From an uncultured Clostridia bacterium (GTDB lineage: Bacteria > Bacillota > Clostridia > Christensenellales > Borkfalkiaceae), in contig CANQOY010000007.1 of the NCBI GenBank assembly GCA_947625605.1, positions 1 to 61,507 on the forward strand: DNA of 61,507 nt, written 5' to 3'. Positions within the stretch are counted from its first letter, which is position 1; each line of letters starts with the position of its first letter. Both the position numbers and the translations under genes were made by a program. The notes beneath the pieces are model-generated. The model was not told the origin of the DNA, ran no database searches, and saw only the letters and a program-made list of their open reading frames with translations. Below are positions 7,737-16,756 of this stretch, piece after piece.

Positions 7737-8969
7737 CTACTTTGTAGTATATCCTATGAATTTTCTCCCCTCGTTGTGTCTCGAAACGGCGTACACGATC
7801 CCCATGCCCGCCATGGTCACCACGAGCGAGGTGTTGCCCGCGGAGATGAGCGGAAGCGGCAGGCCCGTCGGGGGGATACAGCCGCTCACGACGAGCGCGT
7901 TGAGGCAGGACTGCACCGCAAAGGCGAGCGTGATGCCCGAAACGAGCATGTAGCCGTAGAAGTCCTCGCAGGCGTTGGCGATGCGGAAACCGCGGTAGAT
8001 GACAAAGCCGATGACGAGGAACAGAAGCAGCACGCCGACGAATCCCGTCTCCTCCGCGATGACGGAGAGGATGAAGTCGCTCTCCGAGAACGGAAGAAAG
8101 CGGTATTTCTGCCTCGAATGAAAGAGCCCCACGCCGAAGAAATTTCCGTTGCCGAGGGCATAGAGGGATTGGATGAGCTGATAGCCCTCCTCTCTGGGAG
8201 AGGCCCACGGATCGACGAACGCGGAGAGCCTCTGCAAGCGGTACGGCTCGGCGAGGATGAGCACGGGCACCAAAACGAGGGCGGGGATGCAGATCCCCGC
8301 GAGCGCCTTCGGGGAGAGCCCGCCGAGAAAGATCATGCCGATCATGATAGCCCCCACGCACATGGTGACCGACATGTTGGGCTCCAACATGATGAGCACG
8401 CAGACGGCGAGTCCCGCGCCGAGCACGGGAAGCGCCCCTTTCAACGTGCGCATGCGGGCGGGATCCTTGGCAAAATAGCCCGCCGCAAACAGAATGAAGC
8501 CGTACTTTGCGATCTCGGAAGGCTGGATCGTGAACCCGCCGAACCCGATCCACCGCGTCGCGCCGTAGTTGCTCTTTCCGACCCCCGGCACAAAGACGAG
8601 CGCAAGCAGGACGAGGGAGAGGATGAGCGCGGGAAGGCCCATCTTTTTGAGTTTTCGGTAATCGAAGAAGGCGATCCCCACGATGGCGGCGAGGCCGATC
8701 GCAAAGCCGATGAGTTGCTTCTTGAAAAAGTACATGCCGTCGCCGTACTGCACCTCGGCGTTGTAGCAGCTCGCGGAGTACACGGAGAGCACGCCGTAGG
8801 CCGCCAGCAGAATGACGGCGGCAAGGAAGAGCAGATCGCCCTTGCCCGCCCTTTTCCCCGCCGAAAGCGCGGAAGCGAGCGGCCTTCCCCTCCCCTCCCG
8901 TCCGGGAGCGGGGAGGGGTGCGCGCGCGGCCCTATTCGATCGCAACGATCTCATGCGTCTCTTCTTCAT
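7737..8969 (-). CDS. ftsW: FtsW/RodA/SpoVE family glycan polymerase
   Basis: 410 residues. This SEDS-family integral membrane protein polymerises lipid II together with a class B PBP. After a basic tail of about 45 residues come about ten membrane helices. SEDS landmarks include the region with GATRWIGFGGFTIQPSE, NGNFFGVGLFHS and the C-terminal PTGLPLPLISAGNTS loop. The first ATG overlaps murD by 38 bases and sits almost directly on an AGAGGAGG. An ATG five codons later (8954) is an alternative start. The position between murD and murA supports FtsW; the SpoVE paralogue is hard to exclude. Confidence 0.93.
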   Translation of the reverse strand: MKKRRMRSLRSNRAARAPLPAPGREGRGRPLASALSAGKRAGKGDLLFLAAVILLAAYGVLSVYSASCYNAEVQYGDGMYFFKKQLIGFAIGLAAIVGIAFFDYRKLKKMGLPALILSLVLLALVFVPGVGKSNYGATRWIGFGGFTIQPSEIAKYGFILFAAGYFAKDPARMRTLKGALPVLGAGLAVCVLIMLEPNMSVTMCVGAIMIGMIFLGGLSPKALAGICIPALVLVPVLILAEPYRLQRLSAFVDPWASPREEGYQLIQSLYALGNGNFFGVGLFHSRQKYRFLPFSESDFILSVIAEETGFVGVLLLFLVIGFVIYRGFRIANACEDFYGYMLVSGITLAFAVQSCLNALVVSGCIPPTGLPLPLISAGNTSLVVTMAGMGIVYAVSRHNEGRKFIGYTTK

Positions 8970-10356
8970 CCTCCTCTGCGGGAACGGGTTCGCGGCGGCA
9001 GCGCTCGGATTCCTCCCTCAGGATCGAGAGCATCTCGACGAACCGATCCCCGCGCTCCTCGAAGCTCCTGAATGCGTCGAAACTTGCAGACGCGGGCGAA
9101 AGGAGTACGTTCTGCCCCCGCTTCGCCGTGAGATAGGCCACACGGACCGCAAGGTCAAAGGGGCGGCACAGCGTGACCGCGGTAAATCCCCGTTTCAGGG
9201 CGGCGTTGAGGATGCGGAAGGCGTTCTCCCCGTAGATGACCGCATGCACCACGCCGGAATTTTTTACGGCGTCGAAGAGCGGCTCATACGAATAGCCCTT
9301 ATCCTTGCCGCCGAGAAGGAGCACGCTCTCCCCTTTCACGCTGCCGATCGCCTGCACGGCGGAATCCACATTGGTCGCCTTGGAGTCGTCGAGAAAGGTG
9401 ACGCCGTTCAGGGTGCCGACGTTTTGGAGGCGGTGCTTGACGCCGCGGAAATTCCGCAAAGCGGAGGCGATCGCCTCGTCGGGGACCCCGAAGAGTTTGG
9501 CCGCGCAGAGTGCTGCGAGCGCATTCATGCGGTTGTGGTTCCCCTCCACGGCAAGTTCCTGTTCCGGGCAGACGCGCTCCCCCTGATAGCAGAAATATCC
9601 GTCCGAGAGGTATCCGCCCGCCACGCGCTCACGGAGGGAAAACCAGATCACCTTGGCGCGCGTCTTTTCCGCAAAGCCGCGGACGATGGGATCGTCGTAA
9701 TTGAGCACGGCGTATTCGCTCTCCGCGCTGTTTTTGAGAATGCGCGATTTGAGATAGATGTAGTTATCCAGCGTATAGTGGCGGTTGAGATGATCTTCCG
9801 TCACGTTGAGGACGACGGCGACGTGCGGCCGCAGGGAATAGAGCGTTTCGAGCTGAAAGGAGGAGATCTCGGCGACGGCGACGCCGTCCTCCCCGAGTTC
9901 CTCCAAACAGGACGTGAGCGGCCGCCCCACGTTGCCGCAGGCGATCGCCCGCTTGCCCGCAGCCTTGAACATGCCTTCGAGCATGCTCACCGTCGTCGTC
10001 TTTCCGTTTGTCCCCGTGACCGCCGCGACGGGACACCGCACGGCGAGCGCGCCCAGCTCGCATTCGCCGATGATGCGCTTTCCCGCCCGCTTGAAAGAGA
10101 TGGGAAGCGGATGATCGACGGGAATGCCCGGGCTCAATACGAGCACGTCGCACTTTTCCGTCTTTTCGTCGAGTTCGCTCTTCGGAACGCTCTTGCAGCC
10201 GATCGCCTCCAACCTGCTCTGCGCGGACCGCACGGCTTCGTCGTCAAGGTCGTCATAGAGATAGACTTGCGCTCCCTTGGAGATGAGATACTCCGCCGCC
10301 GAAATGCCCGAGCGGGAAAGCCCCGCCACAAGAAAGGTCTGCCGTTCAAATAACAT
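8932..10356 (-). CDS. murD: UDP-N-acetylmuramoylalanine-D-glutamate ligase MurD
   Basis: 474 residues from the ATG at 10356, chosen because AGGAGGAGGG lies just upstream; the frame is open 15 codons further but without homology. It adds D-Glu to UDP-MurNAc-L-Ala. The N-terminal Rossmann-like segment FLVAGLSRSGISAAEYL binds UDP. The Mur-ligase P-loop GTNGKTT is at 115-121. The central domain carries the NVTEDHLNRH metal and substrate motif. The C-terminal domain has DDSKATN. A charged C-terminal extension of about 25 residues (EEDEEETHE) goes beyond the usual end. D-Glu comes from MurI, encoded upstream of mraZ. Confidence 0.97.
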   Translation of the reverse strand: MLFERQTFLVAGLSRSGISAAEYLISKGAQVYLYDDLDDEAVRSAQSRLEAIGCKSVPKSELDEKTEKCDVLVLSPGIPVDHPLPISFKRAGKRIIGECELGALAVRCPVAAVTGTNGKTTTVSMLEGMFKAAGKRAIACGNVGRPLTSCLEELGEDGVAVAEISSFQLETLYSLRPHVAVVLNVTEDHLNRHYTLDNYIYLKSRILKNSAESEYAVLNYDDPIVRGFAEKTRAKVIWFSLRERVAGGYLSDGYFCYQGERVCPEQELAVEGNHNRMNALAALCAAKLFGVPDEAIASALRNFRGVKHRLQNVGTLNGVTFLDDSKATNVDSAVQAIGSVKGESVLLLGGKDKGYSYEPLFDAVKNSGVVHAVIYGENAFRILNAALKRGFTAVTLCRPFDLAVRVAYLTAKRGQNVLLSPASASFDAFRSFEERGDRFVEMLSILREESERCRREPVPAEEDEEETHEIVAIE

Positions 10357-10393
10357 ACTCCCTCCTCCTCCCGTCCCGATCGCGGGCGGGAGA

Positions 10394-11338
10394 TCAGACA
10401 AACGGAAGAAGCAGGGTCGCCCCGAGGACCGCCGTCAGGATGGCATAGGTGTAGGAGATCTTCGCTTCCGAATATCCCTTCTCCTGAAAGTGGTGATGGA
10501 CGGGCGCCATGAGAAAGATCCGTTTGCCCGTTTTTTTATAGTATATTACTTGAAGAATGACGGATATGCTTGAAAGTACAAATGCGGCGCCCGCGATCGG
10601 GATCACGAGGGCGTTCCCCGAAAAGAGCGCGATGCTCGCCGCAAACCCGCCGAGCGAGAGCGACCCCGTATCCCCCATAAACACGCTCGCGCGGTTGGTG
10701 TTGAACACGAGGTATGCGCCGAGCGCTCCCGTCAGGCAGAAGCAGAGCACGGAGGAGGCCCCTCCGTCCTGCAAGAACACGAGCGCGCCGAGCGCGAGAA
10801 AAAAGAAGGCCGAGACGGAGCCCGCGAGCCCGTCGAGCCCGTCCGTGAGATTGACGGAGTTGACCGTCGCCAAAAACACGAGCACGCCGAATGGAAGCAT
10901 CCACCATCCGATATCAAAGGAGAGGCGCGTATAGGGCACGGAGAGCACGGTGAGCCCTTCGAGACAGCAGTAGACGCTCGCAATCACGGCGACGGCGAGC
11001 TGAAAGACGATCTTTTGGTACGGCCGAAGCCCGAGGTTGCTCCCGCGCAGTTTTTTGAGCAGGTCGTCCAAAAAGCCCACGAGGAGATAGCCCACTCCCA
11101 CCGCGAGCGCGACATAGAAGGGCTTGTCCCCTCTGCAAAGCAGGAGCGCGGAGACGGAGGCGGCCAACACAAAGGCCAGGCCGCCCATCGTCGGCGTCCC
11201 GCCCTTATCCTTATGTTCCTTGACGTAGGAGAGGATATTCTGCCCCGCATGCAGCCGCCGAAGCAGCGGGATCGCCGCCGCGCACAGCGCGAGCGAGAGC
11301 GCAAAGGAGAGGAGCAGACAGATCAGAATTTCCCGCAT
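10394..11338 (-). CDS. mraY: Phospho-MurNAc-pentapeptide transferase MraY
   Basis: 314 residues from ATG 11338. It makes lipid I by moving phospho-MurNAc-pentapeptide onto undecaprenyl phosphate. About ten membrane helices are predicted. Catalytic landmarks are GFLDDLLKK (Asp pair), NSVNLTDGLDGLAG, and the C-terminal APVHHHFQEKG loop. The start overlaps the end of murE by 16 bases, so translation is coupled. In most clusters murF sits between murE and mraY; it is absent here. Confidence 0.97.
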   Translation of the reverse strand: MREILICLLLSFALSLALCAAAIPLLRRLHAGQNILSYVKEHKDKGGTPTMGGLAFVLAASVSALLLCRGDKPFYVALAVGVGYLLVGFLDDLLKKLRGSNLGLRPYQKIVFQLAVAVIASVYCCLEGLTVLSVPYTRLSFDIGWWMLPFGVLVFLATVNSVNLTDGLDGLAGSVSAFFFLALGALVFLQDGGASSVLCFCLTGALGAYLVFNTNRASVFMGDTGSLSLGGFAASIALFSGNALVIPIAGAAFVLSSISVILQVIYYKKTGKRIFLMAPVHHHFQEKGYSEAKISYTYAILTAVLGATLLLPFV

Positions 11339-12768
11339 GGCTTCTCCAAAATGCTTTCCACTACATCTTTGTCGTTGTAGGAATACTTTATTCCCATGAT
11401 CTCCTGCTCCCGCTCTCCCCCCTTGCCCGCGATCAGGAGCACGTCTCCCGCTTCGAGCATGGAGAGGGCGTACCGCGTGGCCTCTTCGCGGTCCTCGACG
11501 ACGACATAGCTGTGCGAGAGCGGACGCATGCCCGCCTCGATCTCGGAAATGATGGCCGCGGGGTCCTCGTAGCGCGGGTTGTCCGAAGTGAGCACGGCGA
11601 AGTCGGAAAAGCGGGCCGCGACTTCCCCCATGCGGGGGCGCTTGGTGCGGTCGCGGTTTCCGCCGCAGCCGAAGAGCACGATGAGCCTTCCGGCGCAGTG
11701 CGGCCTGAGCGCGGTGAGCGACTTCATGAGGCCGTCCGGCGTGTGCGCGAAGTCCACAAAGATCTCCGCCTTCTTGTGCGTCGCCACCCGTTCCAGCCTT
11801 CCCTCCACCCGCGTCCGCGCAAGCCCGCGCGCAATGTGCTCGTTGGATACGCCGAGTTTGCGGGCGGCCGTCGCCGCCGCGAGGGCGTTGTACACGTTGT
11901 GGCGGCCCGTCATGGGCAGATCGGCCTCGACGAGGTCGTCCTCCAAATTGAGCAGGAGGCGCATCCCTTTGAGGTTCTCGCTCTCGATGAGGGCGAAGCA
12001 ATCGGCGGGCGTTTCGAGGCCGTACGTCGTGTGCGGGCAGAGCGGAGCGAGTTCGCGCGTAAAGGGATCGTCGCTGTTGAGCACGGCTTCCCTGCTCTTT
12101 CCGCCGAGAAACAGCTTCTTTTTCGCGCCGCCGTACGCCTGCATGTCCCCGAAAAAGTCGAGATGGTCCTGCGTGAGGTTGGTGAACACGCCGAGCTCAA
12201 ACACGGCGGGTTCGGTCTTGCAGAGGGCAAGCGCGTGCGCCGAGACCTCCATTGCCACCGTTTCCACCCCCGCCGCGAGCATGTCCGCGAGCAGGGAATA
12301 GAGCGCGATGGGATCGGGCGTGGTGAGCGCGGGCGCTACGGAGGCGCCCGGGTACCGCGCGCCCAGCGTGCCGATCAGCCCCGCCTTCTTCCCTGCGGCC
12401 TCCAAGATCGAGTAGAGCATGTGGGTGACCGTCGTCTTGCCGTTGGTCCCGGTCACGCCTATGAGTTTGAGCTTCCGCTCGGGATGGCCGTAAAACGCTG
12501 CGGCAAGCCGGGCCATGGCAATGCGCGCGTCCGGGACGATGAGCTGCGGGACGGATACCTCCGCCTGCCGCTCGCACACGATCGCGGCCGCGCCCCTGCT
12601 CTCGGCGTCCTGTGCAAACGCATGCGAATCGCAGTGGGTGCCGCGAAAGCAGAAGAAGAGATCCCCCTCTCCCGCGACGCGGCTGTCCGTGCACAGCGAA
12701 CGCACGTCTGCGTCCTCTCCGAGAAGGCTTGCGCCCTCCGTTTCTTTGGCAAGCAGTGAAAGTTTCAT
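11323..12768 (-). CDS. murE: UDP-MurNAc-tripeptide synthetase MurE (DAP-adding)
   Basis: 481 residues. The P-loop GTNGKTT is at 107-113 and the C-terminal substrate motif DNPR is at 396-399. DNPR is the signature of enzymes that add meso-diaminopimelate rather than lysine, so the peptidoglycan is DAP-type. This agrees with dapL and dapF elsewhere in the window. The start codon overlaps the stop of the upstream PBP by 4 bases (ATGA), and the end overlaps mraY by 16 bases. It is intact and of normal length. Confidence 0.97.
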   Translation of the reverse strand: MKLSLLAKETEGASLLGEDADVRSLCTDSRVAGEGDLFFCFRGTHCDSHAFAQDAESRGAAAIVCERQAEVSVPQLIVPDARIAMARLAAAFYGHPERKLKLIGVTGTNGKTTVTHMLYSILEAAGKKAGLIGTLGARYPGASVAPALTTPDPIALYSLLADMLAAGVETVAMEVSAHALALCKTEPAVFELGVFTNLTQDHLDFFGDMQAYGGAKKKLFLGGKSREAVLNSDDPFTRELAPLCPHTTYGLETPADCFALIESENLKGMRLLLNLEDDLVEADLPMTGRHNVYNALAAATAARKLGVSNEHIARGLARTRVEGRLERVATHKKAEIFVDFAHTPDGLMKSLTALRPHCAGRLIVLFGCGGNRDRTKRPRMGEVAARFSDFAVLTSDNPRYEDPAAIISEIEAGMRPLSHSYVVVEDREEATRYALSMLEAGDVLLIAGKGGEREQEIMGIKYSYNDKDVVESILEKPCGKF

Positions 12769-14519
12769 AGTCCTTCCCCCTGTGGTGCAATGTTCATGAT
12801 GCGGATGATGCCCTCGAAGATCTCCCGCGCGCAGGGTGCGGCCACCGTGGAGCCGTAGTAGACCCCCTGCGGCTCGTCGATGATGACGAGGGCGAGATAG
12901 CGCGGGTTGTTCGCGGGGAAGTATCCGAGAAAGGAAGAGACGTACTTCCCCTGCGCGATGACGCCGTTTTCATACTTCTGCGCGGTGCCCGTCTTGCCCG
13001 CAACGCGGTATCCCTCGATGTAGGCGTGTTTGCCGCTCCCCTCGCGCACGACCCCTTCGAGCATGCCCGAGAGCATGGCGGAGGCCTCGGCGCTCACCGT
13101 TCTCGAAATGAGGGACGCGGGGATCTTCTCCCGCACGGACCCGTCGTCCGAAAAGATCTCGGAGACGAGCCGCGGCGCATAGTAGCGGCCGCCGTTGACG
13201 GCGGATGCGGCGGCGCAGGCAAGTTGGAGCGGCGTCACCGCAACAGACTGCCCGAACCCGATCCGCGCAAAGTCGGCGTCCCGCAGGGTGCTCTCGGGCA
13301 GGAGCATGCCGATCGCCTCGCCCGAAAAGTCCACTCCCGTGGCCCGCCCGAAGCGGAAGGCAGAGAGATAGTCGTAGAACGTCTCCTTTCCGAGGGCGAG
13401 CGCAAGGTCCACGAAGCAGGGATTGCAGCTGTTGTTCAGCGCTTCTGCGAGCGTCTGGTTGGCGTGCTTGCCGCTCTTGTGGTCGCTCCAACAGCGGATG
13501 GTCGTGCCGTCCACCGTACGGGTGCGCGAGCTCGGAAAGACGTGCGTGGGCGAGAGCGCGGCGGGGTTTCCCCTGAGATATTCCTCGATGTCCGCCGCGG
13601 CCGTGATGATCTTGAACGTGGAGCCCGGCTCATAGATGTCCGAAATGAGGCTGTTGCGAGAGAGTGCGTTCAGGGTTTCCATGTCCTCTCTCGGAACGTC
13701 GTTGAGATCGTAAGAGGGCAAATTGACCATGGAGAGGATGGAAAAATCGCTCGGATCGAGCACGATCGCCCGCGCGGCGACGGCGTTGTTCTCTTCCAGC
13801 GCCCGCCCCATGACATCCTCGGCGAGCGCCTGGATCCGATAGTCGAGGGTGAGGCGGACGTTGAGCCCGTCCCTCGCGGGGAGATAGGCGGCCGCCGCGC
13901 CCCCGATGTCCACGCCGACGAGATCGGTCTCGAAGAGGATCTCGCCGTTTTCCCCCGCAAGATAGGCATTGTAAAAGCTCTCCACGCCCGTCGTGCCCGT
14001 GCGGTCGTACGCCGTAAAGCCCAAGACCTGACTCGCGAGCGCACCGTAGGGATAGAAGCGGGCGTCGTTCCGGGCGTAGTAGACCCCTTTCATCTCGGTG
14101 CGGGCGATGCGTTCGACCGTGGCCTTGTCCGTTCTGCGCGAGATGACGATCTCCGACTTGGACTTATCCGAGAGCTTTTTGAGGATGCTCTCATAGGGAT
14201 CGCCGAGCACCTCCGAGAGGATAGCCGCACTGCCTTCCGCGTCCTCCACGGCATTGGCGCGGGCGTAGACGCTGTACTGCGCCACATTGCCTGCGAGAAG
14301 CTCCCCGTTGCGGTCGTAGATCTTGCCGCGGCCCGCATTGACGGGGATCTCGCGCGTCCACTGGTCGAGGGCAAGATAGTGGAGCTCGTCCTCCCAGATG
14401 ACCTGTATATAGAAGAATCTGGCAAGAAAAACGAAAAATAAAAAGGCTATCGCCAAAACGATGGCAAATAACCTCTTTTGTAAGACAGATAACGAAAGGT
14501 CCGTCTTTTTCTGTTTAAT
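12765..14519 (-). CDS. Class B penicillin-binding protein (SpoVD/FtsI)
   Basis: Division transpeptidase with one N-terminal membrane helix, a pedestal domain and a C-terminal transpeptidase domain. Motifs are SxxK in EPGSTFK (about residue 300 counted from 14519), SCN as SxN, and AGKTGTAQ as KTG. No PASTA domain follows. I propose an ATT start at 14517-14519, preceded by GGAGG at 8 bases. This gives the expected basic tail (IKQKKTDLSLSVLQKR) before the membrane helix. The only conventional alternative is TTG at 14456, which lacks a well-spaced ribosome site and begins inside the helix. It follows ftsL by 18 bases and overlaps murE by 4. FtsI and SpoVD cannot be separated by sequence here. Confidence 0.9.
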   Translation of the reverse strand: MKQKKTDLSLSVLQKRLFAIVLAIAFLFFVFLARFFYIQVIWEDELHYLALDQWTREIPVNAGRGKIYDRNGELLAGNVAQYSVYARANAVEDAEGSAAILSEVLGDPYESILKKLSDKSKSEIVISRRTDKATVERIARTEMKGVYYARNDARFYPYGALASQVLGFTAYDRTGTTGVESFYNAYLAGENGEILFETDLVGVDIGGAAAAYLPARDGLNVRLTLDYRIQALAEDVMGRALEENNAVAARAIVLDPSDFSILSMVNLPSYDLNDVPREDMETLNALSRNSLISDIYEPGSTFKIITAAADIEEYLRGNPAALSPTHVFPSSRTRTVDGTTIRCWSDHKSGKHANQTLAEALNNSCNPCFVDLALALGKETFYDYLSAFRFGRATGVDFSGEAIGMLLPESTLRDADFARIGFGQSVAVTPLQLACAAASAVNGGRYYAPRLVSEIFSDDGSVREKIPASLISRTVSAEASAMLSGMLEGVVREGSGKHAYIEGYRVAGKTGTAQKYENGVIAQGKYVSSFLGYFPANNPRYLALVIIDEPQGVYYGSTVAAPCAREIFEGIIRIMNIAPQGEGL

Positions 14520-14537
14520 TGGTCTGTCCTCCGGAAT

Positions 14538-15242
14538 TTAATCCTTGACCATGCCGTGCTCCATGGCCCACCTCGCGATCTCATCGGGGTCGTTGAGTTC
14601 CGCGATGCGCTCATCCAGAACCCTCTGCTGCTCCGCAAGGCCGTTGAGCTTGGTCTCGCGCGCGGCGATGGTCCCGTCGAGCGAATCAATGATGCTCGTG
14701 TTCACGCAGATGAGAATGAGCGCGGCGAAAATGACGACCGCAAACGTCACGAGGGCGACCTTCATGCGGGTGGAGAGGGATGCAAAGAACCCCACTCCCT
14801 CCTCTTCCGTCTCGGCTGCGCTCTGCTGCGCCGCCGCGGAACCGCCCAGCATCTGCATCGTGCGGCGGGTGGGCATGGCGTCCTCGCAGGCCTCGCGGTC
14901 CTGCACGGGCGCCGCGACAGGCGCGGCGACGGGCATGGTCATCACCACTTCCTGTCCGTTATAGGTCACGTCCTCGAAGAGCACGCGCTTGGTCTTGGGC
15001 GCGCGGTGCACGTTGTAGTCCGCAATGCGGGCGGCGCTGTTCGCGGAGAGCTGCCGCTCGGGCCTTGCGGGCGCCTCGGCGACCCGTTCGGCGGGGCGTT
15101 CCTCGTATCTTGTGGCCGCCCTCTCCTCCTCGCGCGTCCTTTCGGCGGCGGGAGAGGCGCTGTCGAGCAACTTTCTGTAATTGTCGGCTATCGAGCGGTT
15201 GTGTTCGAGTTCGGCTATATCTCTATCGATCAAACGATCCAT
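14538..15242 (-). CDS. ftsL: FtsL-like divisome protein with long cytoplasmic region
   Basis: 234 residues from the ATG at 15242, which has AAAAGGAG at good spacing; an in-frame ATG at 15284 has none. A charged, low-complexity N-terminal region of about 145 residues is rich in Arg, Glu, Ala and Pro. One membrane helix follows (VALVTFAVVIFAALILICVN), then a short coiled coil (ETKLNGLAEQQRVLDERIAEL) and an acidic-polar tail. Helix plus coiled coil, and the position between rsmH and the division PBP, fit FtsL/septum formation initiator. Typical FtsL is near 100-120 residues, so the cytoplasmic part is unusually long. Confidence 0.8.
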   Translation of the reverse strand: MDRLIDRDIAELEHNRSIADNYRKLLDSASPAAERTREEERAATRYEERPAERVAEAPARPERQLSANSAARIADYNVHRAPKTKRVLFEDVTYNGQEVVMTMPVAAPVAAPVQDREACEDAMPTRRTMQMLGGSAAAQQSAAETEEEGVGFFASLSTRMKVALVTFAVVIFAALILICVNTSIIDSLDGTIAARETKLNGLAEQQRVLDERIAELNDPDEIARWAMEHGMVKD

Positions 15243-15286
15243 GAAGCTGCTCCTTTTATCATATTCTGCCGGCCCCGCCGTCATGC

Positions 15287-16216
15287 TTACACTTTTCGGG
15301 CGATCCGCAGTTTTGCGCTCTTACTGCGCGTGTTGGTTGCGATTTCTTCCTCACTTGCCGTGATCGGCTTCCTCGTGAGGGGTTCGATCTCTCTCTTCTT
15401 CCCGCATACGCAGACGGGGAAGCTCTTGGGACAGGTGCAATCCGCCGAGAGATCGCGGAATACCTGTTTGACGATCCTGTCTTCCAGCGAGTGGAACGTG
15501 AGAATGCACGCCCGCCCGCCGCTTTTGAGTTTTCGGATGAGGCCCGTCACGCATTCGCTCAGGCCGTTCAGTTCCCCGTTCACCTCGATGCGCACGGCCT
15601 GAAACACCTTTCTGGCGCATGCCGCGGAGCGGAAACGGGGCGGGATCCCCTCTTCGACGAGTTCCCCGAGTCTCCCCGCCGTCGCAATGCGGCCTTCCCG
15701 CCGCGCCGCAACGATCTTTCTCGCAATGGGGGCGGCGAATTCCTCCTCGCCGTACTCCCGAAAGATGCGCCGCAAGCTCTCTTCGGAATACGTATTGACG
15801 ACTTCCTCCGCGGTGAGGGCGCTTCTTTGGTCCATCCGCATGTCGAGGGGCGCGTCTTTCAGACGGTAGGCGAACCCCCTCGCTTCGTCGTCGATCTGAT
15901 GCGAACTTATGCCGAGATCCAATAAAAATCCGTCCAGCGCGGGTGTATCCTCTTCCCGCAGTACCCGTTCGAAATCCTTGAAGTCCGTTCTGTGGAGAGA
16001 GACCCTTTCCCCGAAGGGAGCGAGCCGCCTTTCCGCCTCGGCGATGGCGTCTGCGTCCTTATCCGTCGCAATGACGCGGACGGAGGGATCGGCGCTCAGG
16101 ATCGCGAAGGAATGCCCCCCGCCCCCGACGGTGCCGTCGAAATAGACGCCGCACGGCTTGATCGCCAGACCGTCGATGACTTCGCGCACCATGATGGGCA
16201 GGTGATAGCGCTCCAT
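15287..16216 (-). CDS. rsmH: 16S rRNA (cytosine(1402)-N4)-methyltransferase RsmH
   Basis: 309 residues. RsmH N4-methylates C1402 of 16S rRNA using SAM. Family landmarks are the N-terminal H-LPIMVREV, DGTVGGGGHS (SAM site, about residues 28-37), ATDKDADAI, LDLGISSHQIDD and a C-terminal HSLEDRIVK. It begins 1 base after the mraZ stop, as in classical dcw operons. Intact, of normal length. Confidence 0.97.
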   Translation of the reverse strand: MERYHLPIMVREVIDGLAIKPCGVYFDGTVGGGGHSFAILSADPSVRVIATDKDADAIAEAERRLAPFGERVSLHRTDFKDFERVLREEDTPALDGFLLDLGISSHQIDDEARGFAYRLKDAPLDMRMDQRSALTAEEVVNTYSEESLRRIFREYGEEEFAAPIARKIVAARREGRIATAGRLGELVEEGIPPRFRSAACARKVFQAVRIEVNGELNGLSECVTGLIRKLKSGGRACILTFHSLEDRIVKQVFRDLSADCTCPKSFPVCVCGKKREIEPLTRKPITASEEEIATNTRSKSAKLRIARKV

Positions 16217-16217
16217 A

Positions 16218-16652
16218 TCAGAAGAAGCCGACCTGTGCGTACGCGGACTCGAAGCTCATCTCTTCGTTCATGCGGTCGTACACTTCCTTCGCCCAGATCT
16301 CGAAGTGGTCGAAAAGGCCGATGGTCACGATATCCCGGTCGATCTTTGCGTATTTGCGCAGTGCGGGCGGGATGACGACGCGGCTCTGACGATCCGTCTC
16401 CACCAGTTCGACGGAGCCGGAGATCTTTCTCTTGGCCATTACGATCGCGGCGCTGTTGTCCGGCGTCTCTTTGAGCCCCTGTAAGCGGGCACTCAGGGCC
16501 TGCTCCCGATAGACCGAGATGCACCCCTGCGAACCGGACATAAAACAATATTTGACGGGAACGTCCCGTTCTTCATCGGAGAGAAATTTGGAGGGAATGC
16601 GGACGCGGCCCTTGTTGTCGATCTGATGAAAAACTGTGCCGAGATACTCCAC
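16218..16652 (-). CDS. mraZ: Transcriptional regulator MraZ
   Basis: 144 residues with a GTG start (16650-16652) preceded by GGAGGGG. Two AbrB-like half domains are present: the first around DNKGRVRIPSKF (about 12-23), the second around DRQSRVVIPPALRKYA (about 86-101). MraZ is a DNA-binding repressor of its own dcw operon and normally sits first, as here. The promoter at 16681-16709 lies directly upstream. I did not find clear TGGG-type MraZ boxes in the short leader, so autoregulation is inferred from the family. Confidence 0.95.
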   Translation of the reverse strand: MEYLGTVFHQIDNKGRVRIPSKFLSDEERDVPVKYCFMSGSQGCISVYREQALSARLQGLKETPDNSAAIVMAKRKISGSVELVETDRQSRVVIPPALRKYAKIDRDIVTIGLFDHFEIWAKEVYDRMNEEMSFESAYAQVGFF

Positions 16653-16680
16653 AAGATCCCCTCCTTATCGTGATGAGTCC

Positions 16681-16709
16681 ATTCTATCACGCCTTTCCGG
16701 TTTTGTCAA
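16681..16709 (-). promoter_or_regulatory. SigA-type promoter of the dcw operon
   Basis: On the minus strand, TTGACA (16704-16709), a 17-base spacer and TAGAAT (16681-16686), about 29 bases before the mraZ GTG codon. It should drive mraZ through ftsQ. Confidence 0.88.
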
Positions 16710-16756
16710 CCACTTTTTTCCATTTTGTTCCACTTTCGGGGAATTTTTTTCCAAAC

